Shown piece after piece: positions 45,891 through 59,200 of a DNA stretch of 64,000 nt (position 1 is the first letter of the stretch; every line of letters begins with the position of its first letter). The DNA comes from Zhengitettix transpicula (Eukaryota; Arthropoda; Insecta; Orthoptera; Tetrigidae), in assembly GCA_037074705.1 (NCBI GenBank), contig JAYJMR010000105.1, positions 33,049-97,048 on the forward strand, in the 5' to 3' direction. Under the pieces are notes generated by a model that did not search any database, was not told the DNA's origin, and was given only the letters and a program-made list of their open reading frames with translations. The translations under genes and the position numbers were made by a program.

Positions 45891-48400
45891 ACATATTTTT
45901 TCTTTATTTCACAATTTTAGAAAATACAGAAAAATGCCTGTAACTCCTAAACCGTAAGCGATAGAGAGCTAAAAACACCGGATTCGTGTTCAGCAAGGTC
46001 GCTTCCTTAAGAAAAGACCCATCATTTTTTTCTTTTTTTCACAATTTTAGAAAATACTGAAAAATGCCTGTAACTCCTAAACCGTAAGCGATAGAGGGCT
46101 AAAAACACCGGATTCGTGTTCAGCAAGGTCGCTTCCTTAAGAAAAGTCACATCATTTTTTCTTTTTTTCACAACTTTAGAAAATACAGAAAAATACCTGT
46201 AACTCCTAAACCATAAGAGATAGAGGGCTAAAAACACCGGATTCGTGTTCAGCAAGGTCGCTTCCTAAAGAATAGTCACATCATTTTTTATGTTTTTCAC
46301 AATTTTAGAAAATACAGAAAAATGCCTGTAACTCCTAAACCGTAAGAAACAGGGGGCTTAAAACACCGGATTCGTGTTCAGCAAGGTCGCTTCCTTAAGA
46401 AAAGTCACATCATTTTTTTTTCACAATTTTAGAAAATACAGAAAAATGCCTGTAACTCCTAAACCGTAAGCGATAGAGGGCTAAAAACACCGGATTTGTG
46501 TTCAGCAAGGTCATTTCCTTAAGAAAAGTCACATCATTTTTCTTTTTTTAACAATTTTAGAAAATACAGAAAAATGCCTTTAACTCCTAAACCGTAAGCG
46601 ATAGAGGGCTAAAAACACCGGATTCGTGTTCAGCAAGGTCGCTTCCATATGAAAAGTCACATCATTTTTTCTTTTTTTCACAATTTTACAAAATACAGAA
46701 AAATGCCTGTGACTCCTAAACCGTAAGAAACTGGGGGCTTAAAACACCGGATTCGTGTTCAGCAAGGTCGCTTCCTTAAGAAAAGTCACATCATTTTTTT
46801 TTCACAATTTTAGAAAATACAGAAAAAATGCCTGTAACTCCTAAACCGTAAGCGATAGAGGGCTAAAAACACCGGATTTGTGTTCAGCAAGGTCATTTCC
46901 TTAAGAAAAGTCACATCATTTTTTCTTTTTTTAACAATTTTAGAAAATACAGAAAAATGCCTGTAACTCCTAAACCGTAAGCGATAGAGAGCTAAAAACA
47001 CCGGATTCGTGTTCAGCAAGGTCGCTTCCTTAAGAAAAGTCCCATCAGTTTTTTATTTTTTTCACAATTTTAGAAAATACAGAAAAATGCCTGTAACTCC
47101 TAAACCGTAAGCGATAGAGGGCTAAAAACACCGGATTCGTGTTCAGCAAGGTCGCTTCCTTAAGAAAAGTCACATCATTTTTTCTTTTTTTCACAATTTT
47201 AGAAAATACAGAAAAATGCCTGTAACTCCTAAACCATAAGAGATAGAGGGCTAAAAACACCGGATTCGTGTTAAGCAAGGTCGCTTCCTTAGGAAAAGTT
47301 ACATAATTTTTTCTTTATTTCACAATTTTAGAAAATACAGAAAAATGCCTGTAACTCCTAAACCGTAAGAGATAGAGGGCTAAAATTCCCTGATTCGTGT
47401 TCAGCAAGGTCGCTTCCTTAAGAAAAGTCACATCATTTTTCTTTTTTTCACAATTTTAGAAAATACAGAAGAATGCCTGTAACTCCTAAACGATAAGCGA
47501 TAGAGGGCTAAAAACACCGGATTCGTGTTCAGCAAGGTCGCTTCCTTAAGAAAAGTCACATCATTTTTTCTTTTTTTCACAATTTTAGAAAATACAGAAA
47601 AATGCCTGTAACTCCTAAACCGTAAGCGATAGAGAGCTAAAAACACCGGATTCGTGTTCAGCAAGGTCGCTTCCTTAAGAAAAGACCCATCATTTTTTTC
47701 TTTTTTTCACAATTTTAGAAAATACTGAAAAATGCCTGTAACTCCTAAACCGTAAGCGATAGAGGGCTAAAAACACCGGATTCGTGTTCAGCAAGGTCGC
47801 TTCCTTAAGAAAAGTCACATCATTTTTTCTTTTTTTCACAACTTTAGAAAATACAGAAAAATACCTGTAACTCCTAAACCATAAGAGATAGAGGGCTAAA
47901 AACACCGGATTCGTGTTCAGCAAGGTCGCTTCCTAAAGAATAGTCACATCATTTTTTATGTTTTTCACAATTTTAGAAAATACAGAAAAATGCCTGTAAC
48001 TCCTAAACCGTAAGAAACAGGGGGCTTAAAACACCGGATTCGTGTTCAGCAAGGTCGCTTCCTTAAGAAAAGTCACATCATTTTTTTTTTCACAATTTTA
48101 GAAAATACAGAAAAATGCCTGTAACTCCTAAACCGTAAGCGATAGAGGGCTAAAAACACCGGATTTGTGTTCAGCAAGGTCATTTCCTTAAGAAAAGTCA
48201 CATCATTTTTTCTTTTTTTAACAATTTTAGAAAATACAGAAAAATGCCTTTAACTCCTAAACCGTAAGCGATAGAGGGCTAAAAACACCGGATTCGTGTT
48301 CAGCAAGGTCGCTTCCATATGAAAAGTCACATCATTTTTTCTTTTTTTCACAATTTTACAAAATACAGAAAAATGCCTGTGACTCCTAAACCATAAGAGA
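45635..48400 (-). repeat. Higher-order repeat in A array 4, about 1668 bp
   Basis: Bases from about 46020 to 46720 reappear from about 47688 to 48390 at an offset of 1668 bp (13 slightly short monomers), including the rare AAATACCTGTAACTCC and ACAGGGGGCTTAAAACACC variants. A nested copy links 45635-45890 with 47045-47300 (CCCATCAGTTTTTTATT), 1410 bp or 11 monomers apart. A three-monomer repeat of GGGGGCTTAAAACACC lies inside, near 46352 and 46735. Confidence 0.82.
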
Positions 48401-49929
48401 TAGAGTGCTAAAACACCGGATTCGTGTTCAGCAAGATCGCTTCCTTAAGAATAGTCACATCATTTTTTATGTTTTTCACAATTTTAGAAAATACAGAAAA
48501 ATGCCTGTAACTCCTAAACTGTAAGCGATAGAGGGCTAAAAACACCGGATTCGTGTTCAGCAAGGTCGCTTCCTTAGGAAAAGTCATCATTTTTTCTTTT
48601 TTCACAATTTTAGAAAATACAGAAAAATGCCTGTAACTCCTAAACCGTAAGCGATAGAGGGCTAAAAACACCGGATTCGTGTTCAGCAAGGTCGCTTCCT
48701 TATGAAAAGTCATATCATTTTTTCTTTTTTTCACAATTTTAAAAAATACAGAAAAATGCCTGTAACTCCTAAACCGTAAGAAATAGAGGGCTAAAAACAC
48801 CGGATTCGTGTTCAGCAAGGTCGCTTCCCTTAAGAAAAGTCACATCATTTTTTCTTTTTTTCACAATTTTAGAAAATACAGAAAAATGCCTGTAACTCCT
48901 AAACCGTAAGAGATAGAGGGCTAAAAACACCGGATTCGTGTTCAGCAAGGTCGCTTCCTTAAGAAAAGTCACATCATTTTTTATTTTTTTCACAATTTTA
49001 GAAAATACAGAAAAATGCCTGTAACTCCTAAACCGTAAGAGATAGAGGGCTAAAAACACCGGATTCGTGTTCAGCAAGGTCGCTTCCTTAAGAAAAGTCA
49101 CATCATTTTTTCTTTTTTTCACAATTTTAGAAAATACAGAAAAATGCCTGTAACTCCTAAACCGTAAGAAATAGAGGGCTAAAAACACCGGATTCGTGTT
49201 CAGCAAGGTCGCTTCCTTAGGAAAAGTCACATCATTTTTTCTATTTTTCACAATTTTAGAAAATACAGAAATATGCCGGTAACTCCTAAACCGTAAGAGA
49301 TAGAGGGCTAAAAACACCGGATTCGTGTTCAGAAAGGTCGCTTCCTTAAGAAAAGTCACACCATTTTTTCTTTTTTTTAACAATTTTAGAAATACAGAAA
49401 AATGCCTGTAACTCCTTAACCGTAAGCGATAGAGAGCTAAAAACACCGGATTCGTGTTCAGCAAGGTCGATTCCTTAAGAAAATTCACATCATTTTTTCT
49501 TTTTTTCACAATTTTAGAAAATACAGAAAAATGCCTGTAACTCCTAAACCATAAGAGATAGAGGGCTAAAAACACCAGATTCGTGTTCAGCAAGGTCGCT
49601 TCCTTCAGAAAAGTCACATCATTTTTTCTTTATTTCACAATTTTAGAAAATACAGAAAAATGCCTGTAACTCCTAAACCGTAAGAAATAGAGGGCTAAAA
49701 ACACCGATTCGTGTTCAGCAAGGTCGCTTCCCTTAAGAAAAGTCACATCATTTTTTTTTTCACAATTTTAGAAAATACAGAAAAATGCCTGTAACTTCTA
49801 AACCGTAAGAGATAGAGGGCTAAAAACACCGGATTCGTGTTCAGCATGGTCGCTTCCTTAAGAAAAGTCACATCATTTTTTCTTTTTTTCACAATTTTAG
49901 AAATACAAAAAAATGCCTGTAACTCCTAA

Positions 49930-51490
49930 ACCTCCTAAACCGTAAGCGATACAGGGCTAAAAACACCGGATTCGTGTTCAACAAGGTCGCTTCCTTAAGA
50001 AAAGTCACAACATTTTTTCTTTTTTACACAATTTTGGAAAATACAGAAAAATGCCTGTTACTCTTAAACCGTAAGCGATAGAGGGTTAAAAACACCGGAT
50101 TCGTGTTCAGCAAGGTCGCTTCCTTACGAAAAGTCACATTATTTTTTCTTTTTTTCACAATTTTAGAAAATACAGAAAAATTCCTGTAACTCCTAAACTG
50201 TAAGCGATAGAGGGCTAAAAACACCGGATTCGTGTTCAGCAAGGTCGCTTCCTTATGAAAAGTCACATCATTTTTTCTTTTTTTCACAATTTTAGAAAAT
50301 ACAGAAAAATGCCTGTAACTCTTAAACTATAAGAGATAGAGGGCTAAAAACACCGGATTCGTGTTCAGCAAGGTCGCTTCCTTAAGAAAAGTCACATCAT
50401 TTTTTATTTTTTTCACAATTTTAGAAAATACAGAAAAATGCCTGTAACTCCTAAACCGTAAGAGATAGAGGGCTAAAAACACCGGATTCGTGTTCAGCAA
50501 GGTCGCTTCCGTAAGAAAAGTCACATCATTTTTTCTTTTTTTCACAATTTTAGAAAATACAGAAAAATGCCTGTAACTCCTAAACCGTAAGAGATACAGG
50601 GCTAAAAACACCGGATTCGTGTTCAGCAAGGTCGCTTCCTTAGGAAAAGTCACATCATTTTTTCTATTTTTCACAATTTTAGAAAATACAGAAATATGCC
50701 TGTAACTCCTAAACCGTAAGAGATAGAGGGCTAAAAACACCGGATTCGTGTTCAGAAAGGTCGCTTCCTTAAGAAAAGTCACACCATTTTTTCTTTTTTT
50801 AACAATATTAGAAAATACAGAAAAATGCCTGTAACTCCTTAACCGAAGCGATAGAGAGCTAAAAACACCGGATTCGTGTTAAGCAAGGTCGATTCCTTAA
50901 GAAAATTCACATCATTTTTTCTTTTTTTCACAATTTTAGAAAATACAGAAAAATGCCTGTAACTCCTAAACCGTAAGCGATACAGGGCTAAAAACACCGG
51001 ATTCGTGTTCAACAAGGTCGCTTCCTTAAGAAAAGTCACAACATTTTTTCTTTTTTACACAATTTTGGAAAATACAGAAAAATGCCTGTTACTCTTAAAC
51101 CGTAAGCGATAGAGGGCTAAAAACACCGGATTCGTGTTCAGCAAGGTCGCTTCCTTACGAAAAGTCACATTATTTTTTCTTTTTTTCACAATTTTAGAAA
51201 ATACAGAAAAATTCCTGTAACTCCTAAACTGTAAGCGATAGAGGGCTAAAAACACCGGATTCGTGTTCAGCAAGGTCGCTTCCTTATGAAAAGTCACATC
51301 ATTTTTTCTTTTTTTCACAATTTTAGAAAATACAGAAAAATGCCTGTAACTCTTAAACTATAAGAGATAGAGGGCTAAAAACACCGGATTCGTGTTCAGC
51401 AAGGTCGCTTCCTTAAGAAAAGTCACATCATTTTTTATTTTTTTCACAATTTTAGAAAAATACAGAAAAATGCCTGTAACTCCTAAACCG
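49930..51490 (-). repeat. Higher-order repeat of 8 A monomers, 1031 bp
   Basis: The series GATACAGGGC with TTCAACAAGGTCGC, then TTTTACACAATTTTGG, GCCTGTTACTCTTAAACC, CTTACGAAAAGTCACATT and AAATTCCTGTAACTCC occurs in 49930-50460 and again in 50961-51491 at an offset of 1031 bp. The same series is found a third time near 43555-44205, about 47 monomers away. Similar series with CACATCCTTTTTTC recur near 53361 and 54642 (1281 bp apart). Confidence 0.82.
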
Positions 51491-54400
51491 TAAGAGATAG
51501 AGGGCTAAAAACACCGGATTCGTGTTCAGCAAGGTCGCTTCCTTAGGAAAAGTCACATCATTTTTTCTATTTTTCACATTTTAGAAAATACAGAAATATG
51601 CCTGTAAATCCTAAACCGTAAGAGATAGAGGGCTAAAAACACCGGATTCGAGTTCAGAAAGGTCGCTTCCTTATGAAAAGTCACACCATTTTTTCTTTTT
51701 TTTACAATTTTAGAAAGTACAGAAAAATGCCTGTAACTCCCTAACCGTAAGCAATAGAGAGCTAAAAACACCGGATTCGTCTTCAGCAAGGTCGCTTCCT
51801 TAAGAAAATTCACAGCATTTTTTCTTTTTTTCACAATTTTAGAAAATACAGAAAAATGCCTGTAACTCCTAAACCGTAAGAGATAGAGGGCTAAAAACAC
51901 CGGATTCGTGTTCAGCAAGGTCGCTCACTTAAGAAAAGTCACATCATTTCTTCTTTTTTTCACAATTTTAGAAAATACAGAAAAATGCCTGTAACTCCTA
52001 AACCATAAGAGATAGAGGGCTAAAAACACCATATTCGTGTTCAGCAAGGTCGCTTCCTTCAAAAAAGTCACATCATTTTTTCTTTTTTTCACAATTTTAG
52101 AAAATACAAAAAAATGCCTGTAACTCCTAAACCATAAGAGATAGTGGGCTAAAAACACCGGATTCGTGTTCAGCAAGGTCGTTTCCTTCAGAAAAGTAAC
52201 ATCATTTTTTCTTTTTTTCACAATATTAGAAAATACAGAAAAATGCCTGTAACTCCTAAACCGTAAGAAATAGAGGGCTAAAAACACCGGATTCGTGTTC
52301 AGCAAGGTCGCTTCCCTTAAGAAAAGTCACATCATTTTTTCTTTTTTTCACAACTTAAGAAAATACAGAAAAATGCCTGTAACTTCTAAACCGTAAGAGA
52401 TAGAGGGCTAAAAACACCGGATTTATGTTCAGCATGGTCGCTTCCTTAAGAAAAGTCACATCATTTTTTCTTTTTTTCACAATTTTAGAAAATACAGATA
52501 AATGCCTGTAACTCCTTAACCGTAAGAGATAGAGGGCTAAAAACACCGGATTCGTGTTCAGAAAGGTCGCTTCCTTAAGAAAAGTCTTACCATTTTTTCT
52601 TTTTTTCATAATTTTAGAAAATACAGAAAAATGCCTGTAACTCATTAACCGTAAGCGATAGAGAGCTAAAAACACCGGATTCGTGTTCAGCAAGGTCGCT
52701 TCCGTAAGAAAATTCACTGCATTTTTTCTTTTTTTCACAATTTTAGAAAATACAGAAAAATGCCTGTAACTCCTAAACCGTAAGAGATAGAGGGCTATAA
52801 ACACCGGATTCGTGTTCAGCAAGGTCGCTCACTTAAGATAAGTCACATCATTTTTTCTTTTTTTCACAATTTTAGAAAATACAGAAAAATGCCTGTAACT
52901 CCTAAACCATAAGAGATAGAGGGCTAAAAACACCGGATTCGTGTTCAGCAAGGTCGATCCTTCAGAAAAGTCACATCATTTTTTCTTTTTTTCACAATTT
53001 TAGAAAATACCGAAAAATGCCTGTAACTCCTAAACCGTAAGAAACAGAGGGCTAAAAACACCGGATTCGTGTTCAGCAAGGTCGCTTCCCTTAAGAAAAG
53101 TCACATCATTTTTTCTTTTTTTCACAATTTTAGAAAATACAGAAAAATGCCTGTAACTTTTAAACCGTAAGAGATAGAGGGCTAAAAACACCGGATTCGT
53201 GTTCAGCAAGGTCGCTTCCTTAAGAAAAGTCACATCATTTTTTCTTTTTTTCACAATTTTAGAAAATACAGAAAAATGCCTGTAACTCCTAAACCGTAAG
53301 CGATAGAGGGCTAAAAACACCGGATTCGTGTTCAACAAGGTCGCTTCCTTAAGAAAAGTCACATCCTTTTTTCTTTTTTACACAATTTTAGAAAATACAG
53401 AAAAATGCCTGTTACTCTTAAACCGTAAGCGATAGAGCGCTAAAAACACCGCATTCGTGTTAAGCAAGGTCGCTTCCTTACGAAAAGTCACATCATTTTT
53501 TCTTTTTTTCACAATTTTAGAAAATACAGAAAAATTCCTGTAACTCCTAAACCTTAAGCGATAGAGGGCTAAAAACACCGGATTCGTGTTCAGCAAGGTC
53601 GCTTCCTTAAGAAAAGTCACATCATTTTTTCTTTTTTTCACAATTTTAGAAAATACAGAAAAATGCCTGTAACTCCTAAATTATAAGAGATAGAGGGCTA
53701 AAAACACCGGATTCGTGTTCAGCAAGGTCGCTTCCTTAAGAAAAGTCACATCATTTTTTATTTTTTTCACAATTTTAGAAAATACAGAAAAATACCTGTA
53801 ACTTCTAAACCGTAAGAGATAGAGGGCTAAAAACACCGGATTCGTGTTCAGCAAGGTCGCTTCCTTAAGAAAAGTCACATCATTTTTTTTTCACAATTTT
53901 AGAAAATACAGAAAAATGCCTGTAACTCCTAAACCGTAAGAGATAGAGGGCTAAAAACACCGGATTCGTGTTCAGCAAGGTCGCTTCCTTAGGAAAAAAC
54001 ACATCATTTTTTCTTTTTCTCACAATTTTAGGAAATACAGAAAAATGCCTGTAACTCCTTAACCGTAAGCGATAGAGGGCTAAAAAAAACCGGATTTGTG
54101 TTCAGCAAGGTCGCCTCCTTAAGAAAAGTCATATCATTTTTTCTTTTTTACACAATTTTAAAAAATACAGAAAAATGCCTGTAACTCCTAAACCGTAAGA
54201 ATTATAGGGCCAAAAACTTCGGATTCGTGTACAGCAAGGTCGCTTCCTTAACAATAGTCACATCATTTTTTTTTCACAATTTTAGAAAATACAGAAATAT
54301 GCCTGTAACTCCTAAACCGTAAGCGATAGAGGGCTAAAAACACCGGATTCGTGTTCAGCAAGGTCGCTTCCTTAAGAAAAGTCCCATCAATTTTTCTTTT

Positions 54401-56190
54401 TTTCACAATTTTAGAAAATACAGAAAAATGCCTGTAACTCCTAAACCGTAAGCGATAGAGGGCTTAAAACACCGGATTGGTGTTCAGCAAGGTCGCTTCC
54501 TTAAGAAAAGTCACATCATTTTTCCCTTTTTTCACAATTTTAGAAAATACAGAAAAATGCCTGTAACTCCTAAACCGTAAGCGATAAAGGGGTAAAAAAA
54601 CCGGATTCGTGTTCAACAAGGTCGCTTCCTTAAGAAAAGTCACATCCTTTTTTCTTTTTTACACAATTTTAGAAAATACAAAAAAATGCCTGTTACTCTT
54701 AAACCGTAAGCGATAGAGGGCCAAAAACACCGGATTCGTGTTAAGCAAGGTCGCTTCCTTACGAAAAGTCACATCATTTTTTCTTTTTTTCACAATTTTA
54801 GAAAATACAGAAAAATTCCTGTAACTTCTAAACCGTAAGCGATAGAGGGCTAAAAACACCGGATTCGTGTTCAGCAAGGTCGCTTCCTTAAGAAAAGTCA
54901 CATCATTTTTTCTTTTTTTCTCAATTTTCGAAAATACAGAAAAATGCCTGTAACTCCTAAACTATAAGAGATAGAGGGCTAAAAACACCGGATTCGTGTT
55001 CAGCAAGGTCGCTTCCTTAGGAAAAGTCACATCATTTTTTCTTTTTTTCACAATTTTAGAAAATACAGAAAAATGCCTGTAACTCCTTAACCGTAAGCGA
55101 TAGAGGGCTAAAAACACCGGATTCGTGTTAAACAAGGTCGCTTCCTTAAGAAAAGTCATATTATTTTTTCTTTTTTCACAATTTTAGAAAATACAGAAAA
55201 ATGCCTGTAACTCCTAAACCGTAAGAATTATAGGGCTAAAAACTTCGGATTCGTGTTCAGCAAGGTCGCTTCCTTAACAATAGTCACATCATTTTTTTTT
55301 TCACAATTTTAGAAAATACAGAAATATGCCTGTAACTCCTAAACCGTAAGCGATAGAGGGCTAAAAACACCGGATTCGTGTTCAGCAAGGTCGCTTCCTT
55401 AAGAAAAGTCCCATCAATTTTTCTTTTTTTCACAATTTTAGAAAATACAGAAAAATGGCTGTAACTCCTAAACCGTAAGCGATAGAGGGCTAAAAACACC
55501 GGATTCGTGTTCAGCAAGGTCGCTTCCTTAAGAAAAGTCCCATCAATTTTTCTTTTTTTCACAATTTTAGAAAATACAGAAAAATGCCTCTAACTCCTAA
55601 ACCGTAAGCGATAGAGGGCTAAAAACACCGGATTGGTGTTCAGCAAGGTCGCTTCCTTAAGAAAAGTCACATCATTTTTCCTTTTTTTTAACAATTTTAG
55701 AAAATACAGAAAAATGCCTGTAACTCCTAAACCGTAAGAGATAGAGGACTAAAAACACCGGATTCGTGTTCAGAAAGGTCGCTTCCTTAAGAAAAGTCAC
55801 ATCATTTTTTCTTTTTTAAACAATTTTAGAAAATACAGAAAAATGCCTGTTACTCCTAAACCGTAAGAGATAGAGGGCTAAAAACACCGGATTCGTGTTC
55901 AGCAAGGTCGCTTCCTTTAGAAAAGTCATAGCATTTTTTCTTTTTTTCACAATTTTAGAAAATACAGAAAAATTCCTGTAACTCCTAAACCGTAAGGGTT
56001 AGAGGGCTAAAAACACCGGATTCGTGTTCAGCAAGGTCGCTTCCTTAAGAAAAGTCACATCATTTTTTCATTTTTTCACAATTTTAGAAAATACAGAAAA
56101 ATGCCTGTAACTCTTAAACCATAAAAGATAGAGGGCTAAAAACACCGGATTCGTGTTCAGCAAGGTCGCTTCCTTAAGAAAAGTCACATC

Positions 56191-56215
56191 ATTTTTTCTG
56201 GGACCCCGCAGGTCG
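56191..56215. other. Junction J2, third copy (A to B)
   Basis: ATTTTTTCTGGGACCCCGC leads into AGGTCGCTAGCTGCAG, exactly 30051 bp after the copy at 26150. The next B monomers keep this offset at several marks (GTCCCGAGCTGAAGCC at 26311 and 56362, GCGTTTATTTTTTT near 27243 and 57295). Confidence 0.88.
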
Positions 56216-59200
56216 CTAGCTGCAGCTGTATAGGAGCTACAGGCGTTTATCTGTTTTTTTCACTTTTTGCTTGTTTTCTCCCAATTGTGCGCCTTTTTGC
56301 GTCAGTTATAGGTCTCATCCTATGAAACCGTTCCCGCTGAAGACGACGACGTCACCCGCAGGTCCCGAGCTGAAGCCGTTATAGAGCTACAGTCTTTTTT
56401 CTGTTTTTTTCACTTTTTGCTTGTTTTCTGTAAAATGTGGGTCTTTTCGCGTGAGTTATGGGTCTCAACCTATGGAAGCCTTCCCGCTGAAGACAATGAC
56501 GTCACCCGCAGGTCTCTAGCTGCAGCCGTTTAGAAGCTACAGGCGTTTTTCTGTTTCTTTCACTTTTTGATATTTTTCTCCCAAATGTGCGTCTTTTCGC
56601 GTGTGGTATGGGTCTCATCCTATGGACGCGTTCCCGCTGAAGACGATGACGTCACCCGAAGGTCACTAGCTGCAGTTGTTTAGAAGCTAAAGGCGTTTTT
56701 CAGTTTTATTCACTTTTTGCTTGTTTTCTCCGAAAGGTGCGTCTTTTTGCGTAAGTTATGGGTCGCATCCTATGTAAACGTTCCCGCTGAAGACGATGCC
56801 GTCACCCGCAGGTCAATAGCTGCAGCGGTTTAGGAGCTAAAAGCGTTTTTTCTGTTTTTTTCACTTTTTGCTTGTTTTCTCCTAAATGTGCGACTTTTCG
56901 CGTGAGTTATGGGTCTCATCCTATGGAAGCGTCCTTGCTGAAGACGATGCCGTCACCCGCAGGTCGCTAACTGCAGCCGTTTAGGTGCTACAGGCAATTT
57001 TCAGTTTTGTTTCACTTTTTACTTGTTTTCTTCCAAATGTGCGTCTTTACGCATGAGTTATGGGTCACATCCAATGGAATCGTTCCCGCTGAAGACGATG
57101 CCGTCACCCGCAGATCGCTACCTGCAGCCGTTTAGAAGCTACAGGCGTTTTTCAGTTTTTTTCACTTTTTGCTTGTTTTCTCCCTAATGTGCGTCTTTTC
57201 GCGTAAGTTATGGGTCTCATCCTATGGAATCGTTTCCGCTGAAGACGATGCCGTCTCCCGCAGGTCGCTAGCTGCAGCCGTTTAGAAGCAACAGGCGTTT
57301 ATTTTTTTCAATTTTTGTTTGTTTTCTCTGAAATGTGCGTCTGTTCACGTGAGTTTTGGGTCTCATCCTATGGAAGCGTACCCGCTGAAGACGATATCGT
57401 TACCCGCAGGTCGCCAGCTGAGGCCGTTTAGGAGATACAAGCGTTTTTCTGCTTTTTCATTTTTTTGCTTTTTTTTCTCCAAAATGTGCGTCATTTCGCG
57501 TCAGATATGGGTCTCATCCTATAGATGCGTTCCCGCTGAAGACGATGACGTCACCCTTAGGTCGCTAGCAGCAGTTGTTTCAGAGCTAAGGGCGTTTTTC
57601 TGAAATTATCACGATTTGCTTGTTTTCTCCCAAATGTGCGTCTTTTCGCGTGAGTTATGGTTCTCATCCTATGGAAGCGTCCCAGCTGAAGACGATGCAG
57701 TCACCCGCAGATCGCTAGCTGCAGCCGTTTAGAAGCTAAAGGCGTTTTTCTTTTTTTTTACTTATTGCTTTTTTCTCCCAAATGTGCGTCTTTTTGCGTC
57801 AGTTATGGGTCTCATCCTATGAAAGCGTTCCCGCTGAAGACGATGCCGTCACCCGCAGGTATCTAGCTGCAGCCGTTTAGGAGCTACAGGCATTTATCTG
57901 TTTATTACACTTTTTGCTTGTAATCTCCCAAATGTTTGTCTTTTTGCGTGAGTTATGGGTCTCATCCTATGGAAGCGTTTTCACTGAAGACGATGACGTC
58001 ACCCGCAGGTCGCTAGCGGCTGTTGTTTACGACCTACAGGCGTTTTTCTGTATTTTTCACTTTCTGCTTGTTTCCTCCCAAATGTGCGTCTTTTCGCGTG
58101 AGTTATGTGTTTCATTAAACGGAAGATTTCCCGCTGAAGACGATGACGTCACCCGCAGGTCGCTAGCTGCAGCCGTTAAAGAGTTTCAGGCGTTTTTCTT
58201 TTTTTTTCACTTTTTGCTTCTTTTCTCCCGAATGTGCGTCTTTTTGCGTGAGATATGGGTCTCATCCTATGGAAGCGTCCCAGCTGAAGACGATGCAGTC
58301 ACCCGCAGATCGCTAGCTGCAGCCGTTTAGAAGCTAAAGGCGTTTTTCTTTTTTTTTACTTATTGAATTTTTCTCCCAAATGTGCGTCTTTTTGCGTCAG
58401 TTATGGGTCCCATGCTATGAAACCGTTCCTGCTAAAGACGATGACGTCACCCGCAGGTCGCGAGCTGCAGCCGTTATGGAGCTACAGTCTTTTTTCATTT
58501 TTATTCACTTTTTGCTTGTTTTCTGTCAAATGTGCGTCTTTTCGCGTGAGTTATGGGTCACATCCTATGGAAGCGTCCCTGCTGAAGACGATGCCGTCAC
58601 CCGCAGGTCGCTAACTACAGCCGTTTAGGAGCTTCAGGCGTTTTTCTGTTTTGTTTCACTTTTTACTTGTTTTCTCCCAAATGTGCGTCTTTACGCATGA
58701 GTTATGGGTCACATCCAATGAAAGCGTTCCCGCTGAAGACGATGACGTCACCCGCAGTTCGCTTGCTGCAGCCGTTTAGGAGCTAAAGGCGTTTTTCTGT
58801 TTTATTCACTTTTTGGTTGTTTTCTCCCAAACGTGCGGCTTTTCGCGTGAGTTATTGGTCTCAACCTATTGAAGCGTTCCCCCTGAAGACGATGACGTCA
58901 CCTGAAGGTCACTAGCTGCAGTTGTTTAGAAGCTAAAGGCGTTTTTTAGTTTTATTCACTTTTTGCTTGTTTTCTCCGAAAGGTGCGTCTTTTCGCGTGA
59001 GTTATGGGTCCCATCCTATAGGAGCGTTCTCGCTGAAGACGATGCCGTCACCCGCAGGTCGCTAGCTGCAGCGGTGTAGGAGCTAAAAGCGTTTTTTCTG
59101 TTATTTTCACTTTTTGCTTGTATTCTCCTAAATGTGCGTCTTTTCGCGTGAGTTATGGGTCACATCCTATGGAATCGTTCCCGCTGAAGACGATGACGTC

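Larger units (their letters stand above)
41131..56199 (-). repeat. Satellite A array 4 (largest array)
   Basis: About 116 monomers of 128-130 bp on the minus strand. It looks the most homogeneous array in the window: long stretches differ only at a few diagnostic sites (GCGATAGAG/GAGATAGAG, CCATAAG/CCGTAAG, CTTAGGAAAAG/CTTAAGAAAAG). Frames on the minus strand stay open for up to 282 codons (48769-49617) for the same arithmetic reason as in array 2. At 49918-49940 a 10 bp piece, CTCCTAAACC, is doubled. The CCGAAG subtype, seen here as AAACTTCGGATTCG, appears only near 54215 and 55240, close to J2. Confidence 0.97.

Noticed and set aside
48769..49617. 282-codon minus-strand frame as a gene
   Set aside because: Six to seven satellite A monomers in frame; the frame ends by a single-base insertion in a homogeneous array. 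Same reasoning as for the 481-codon frame.
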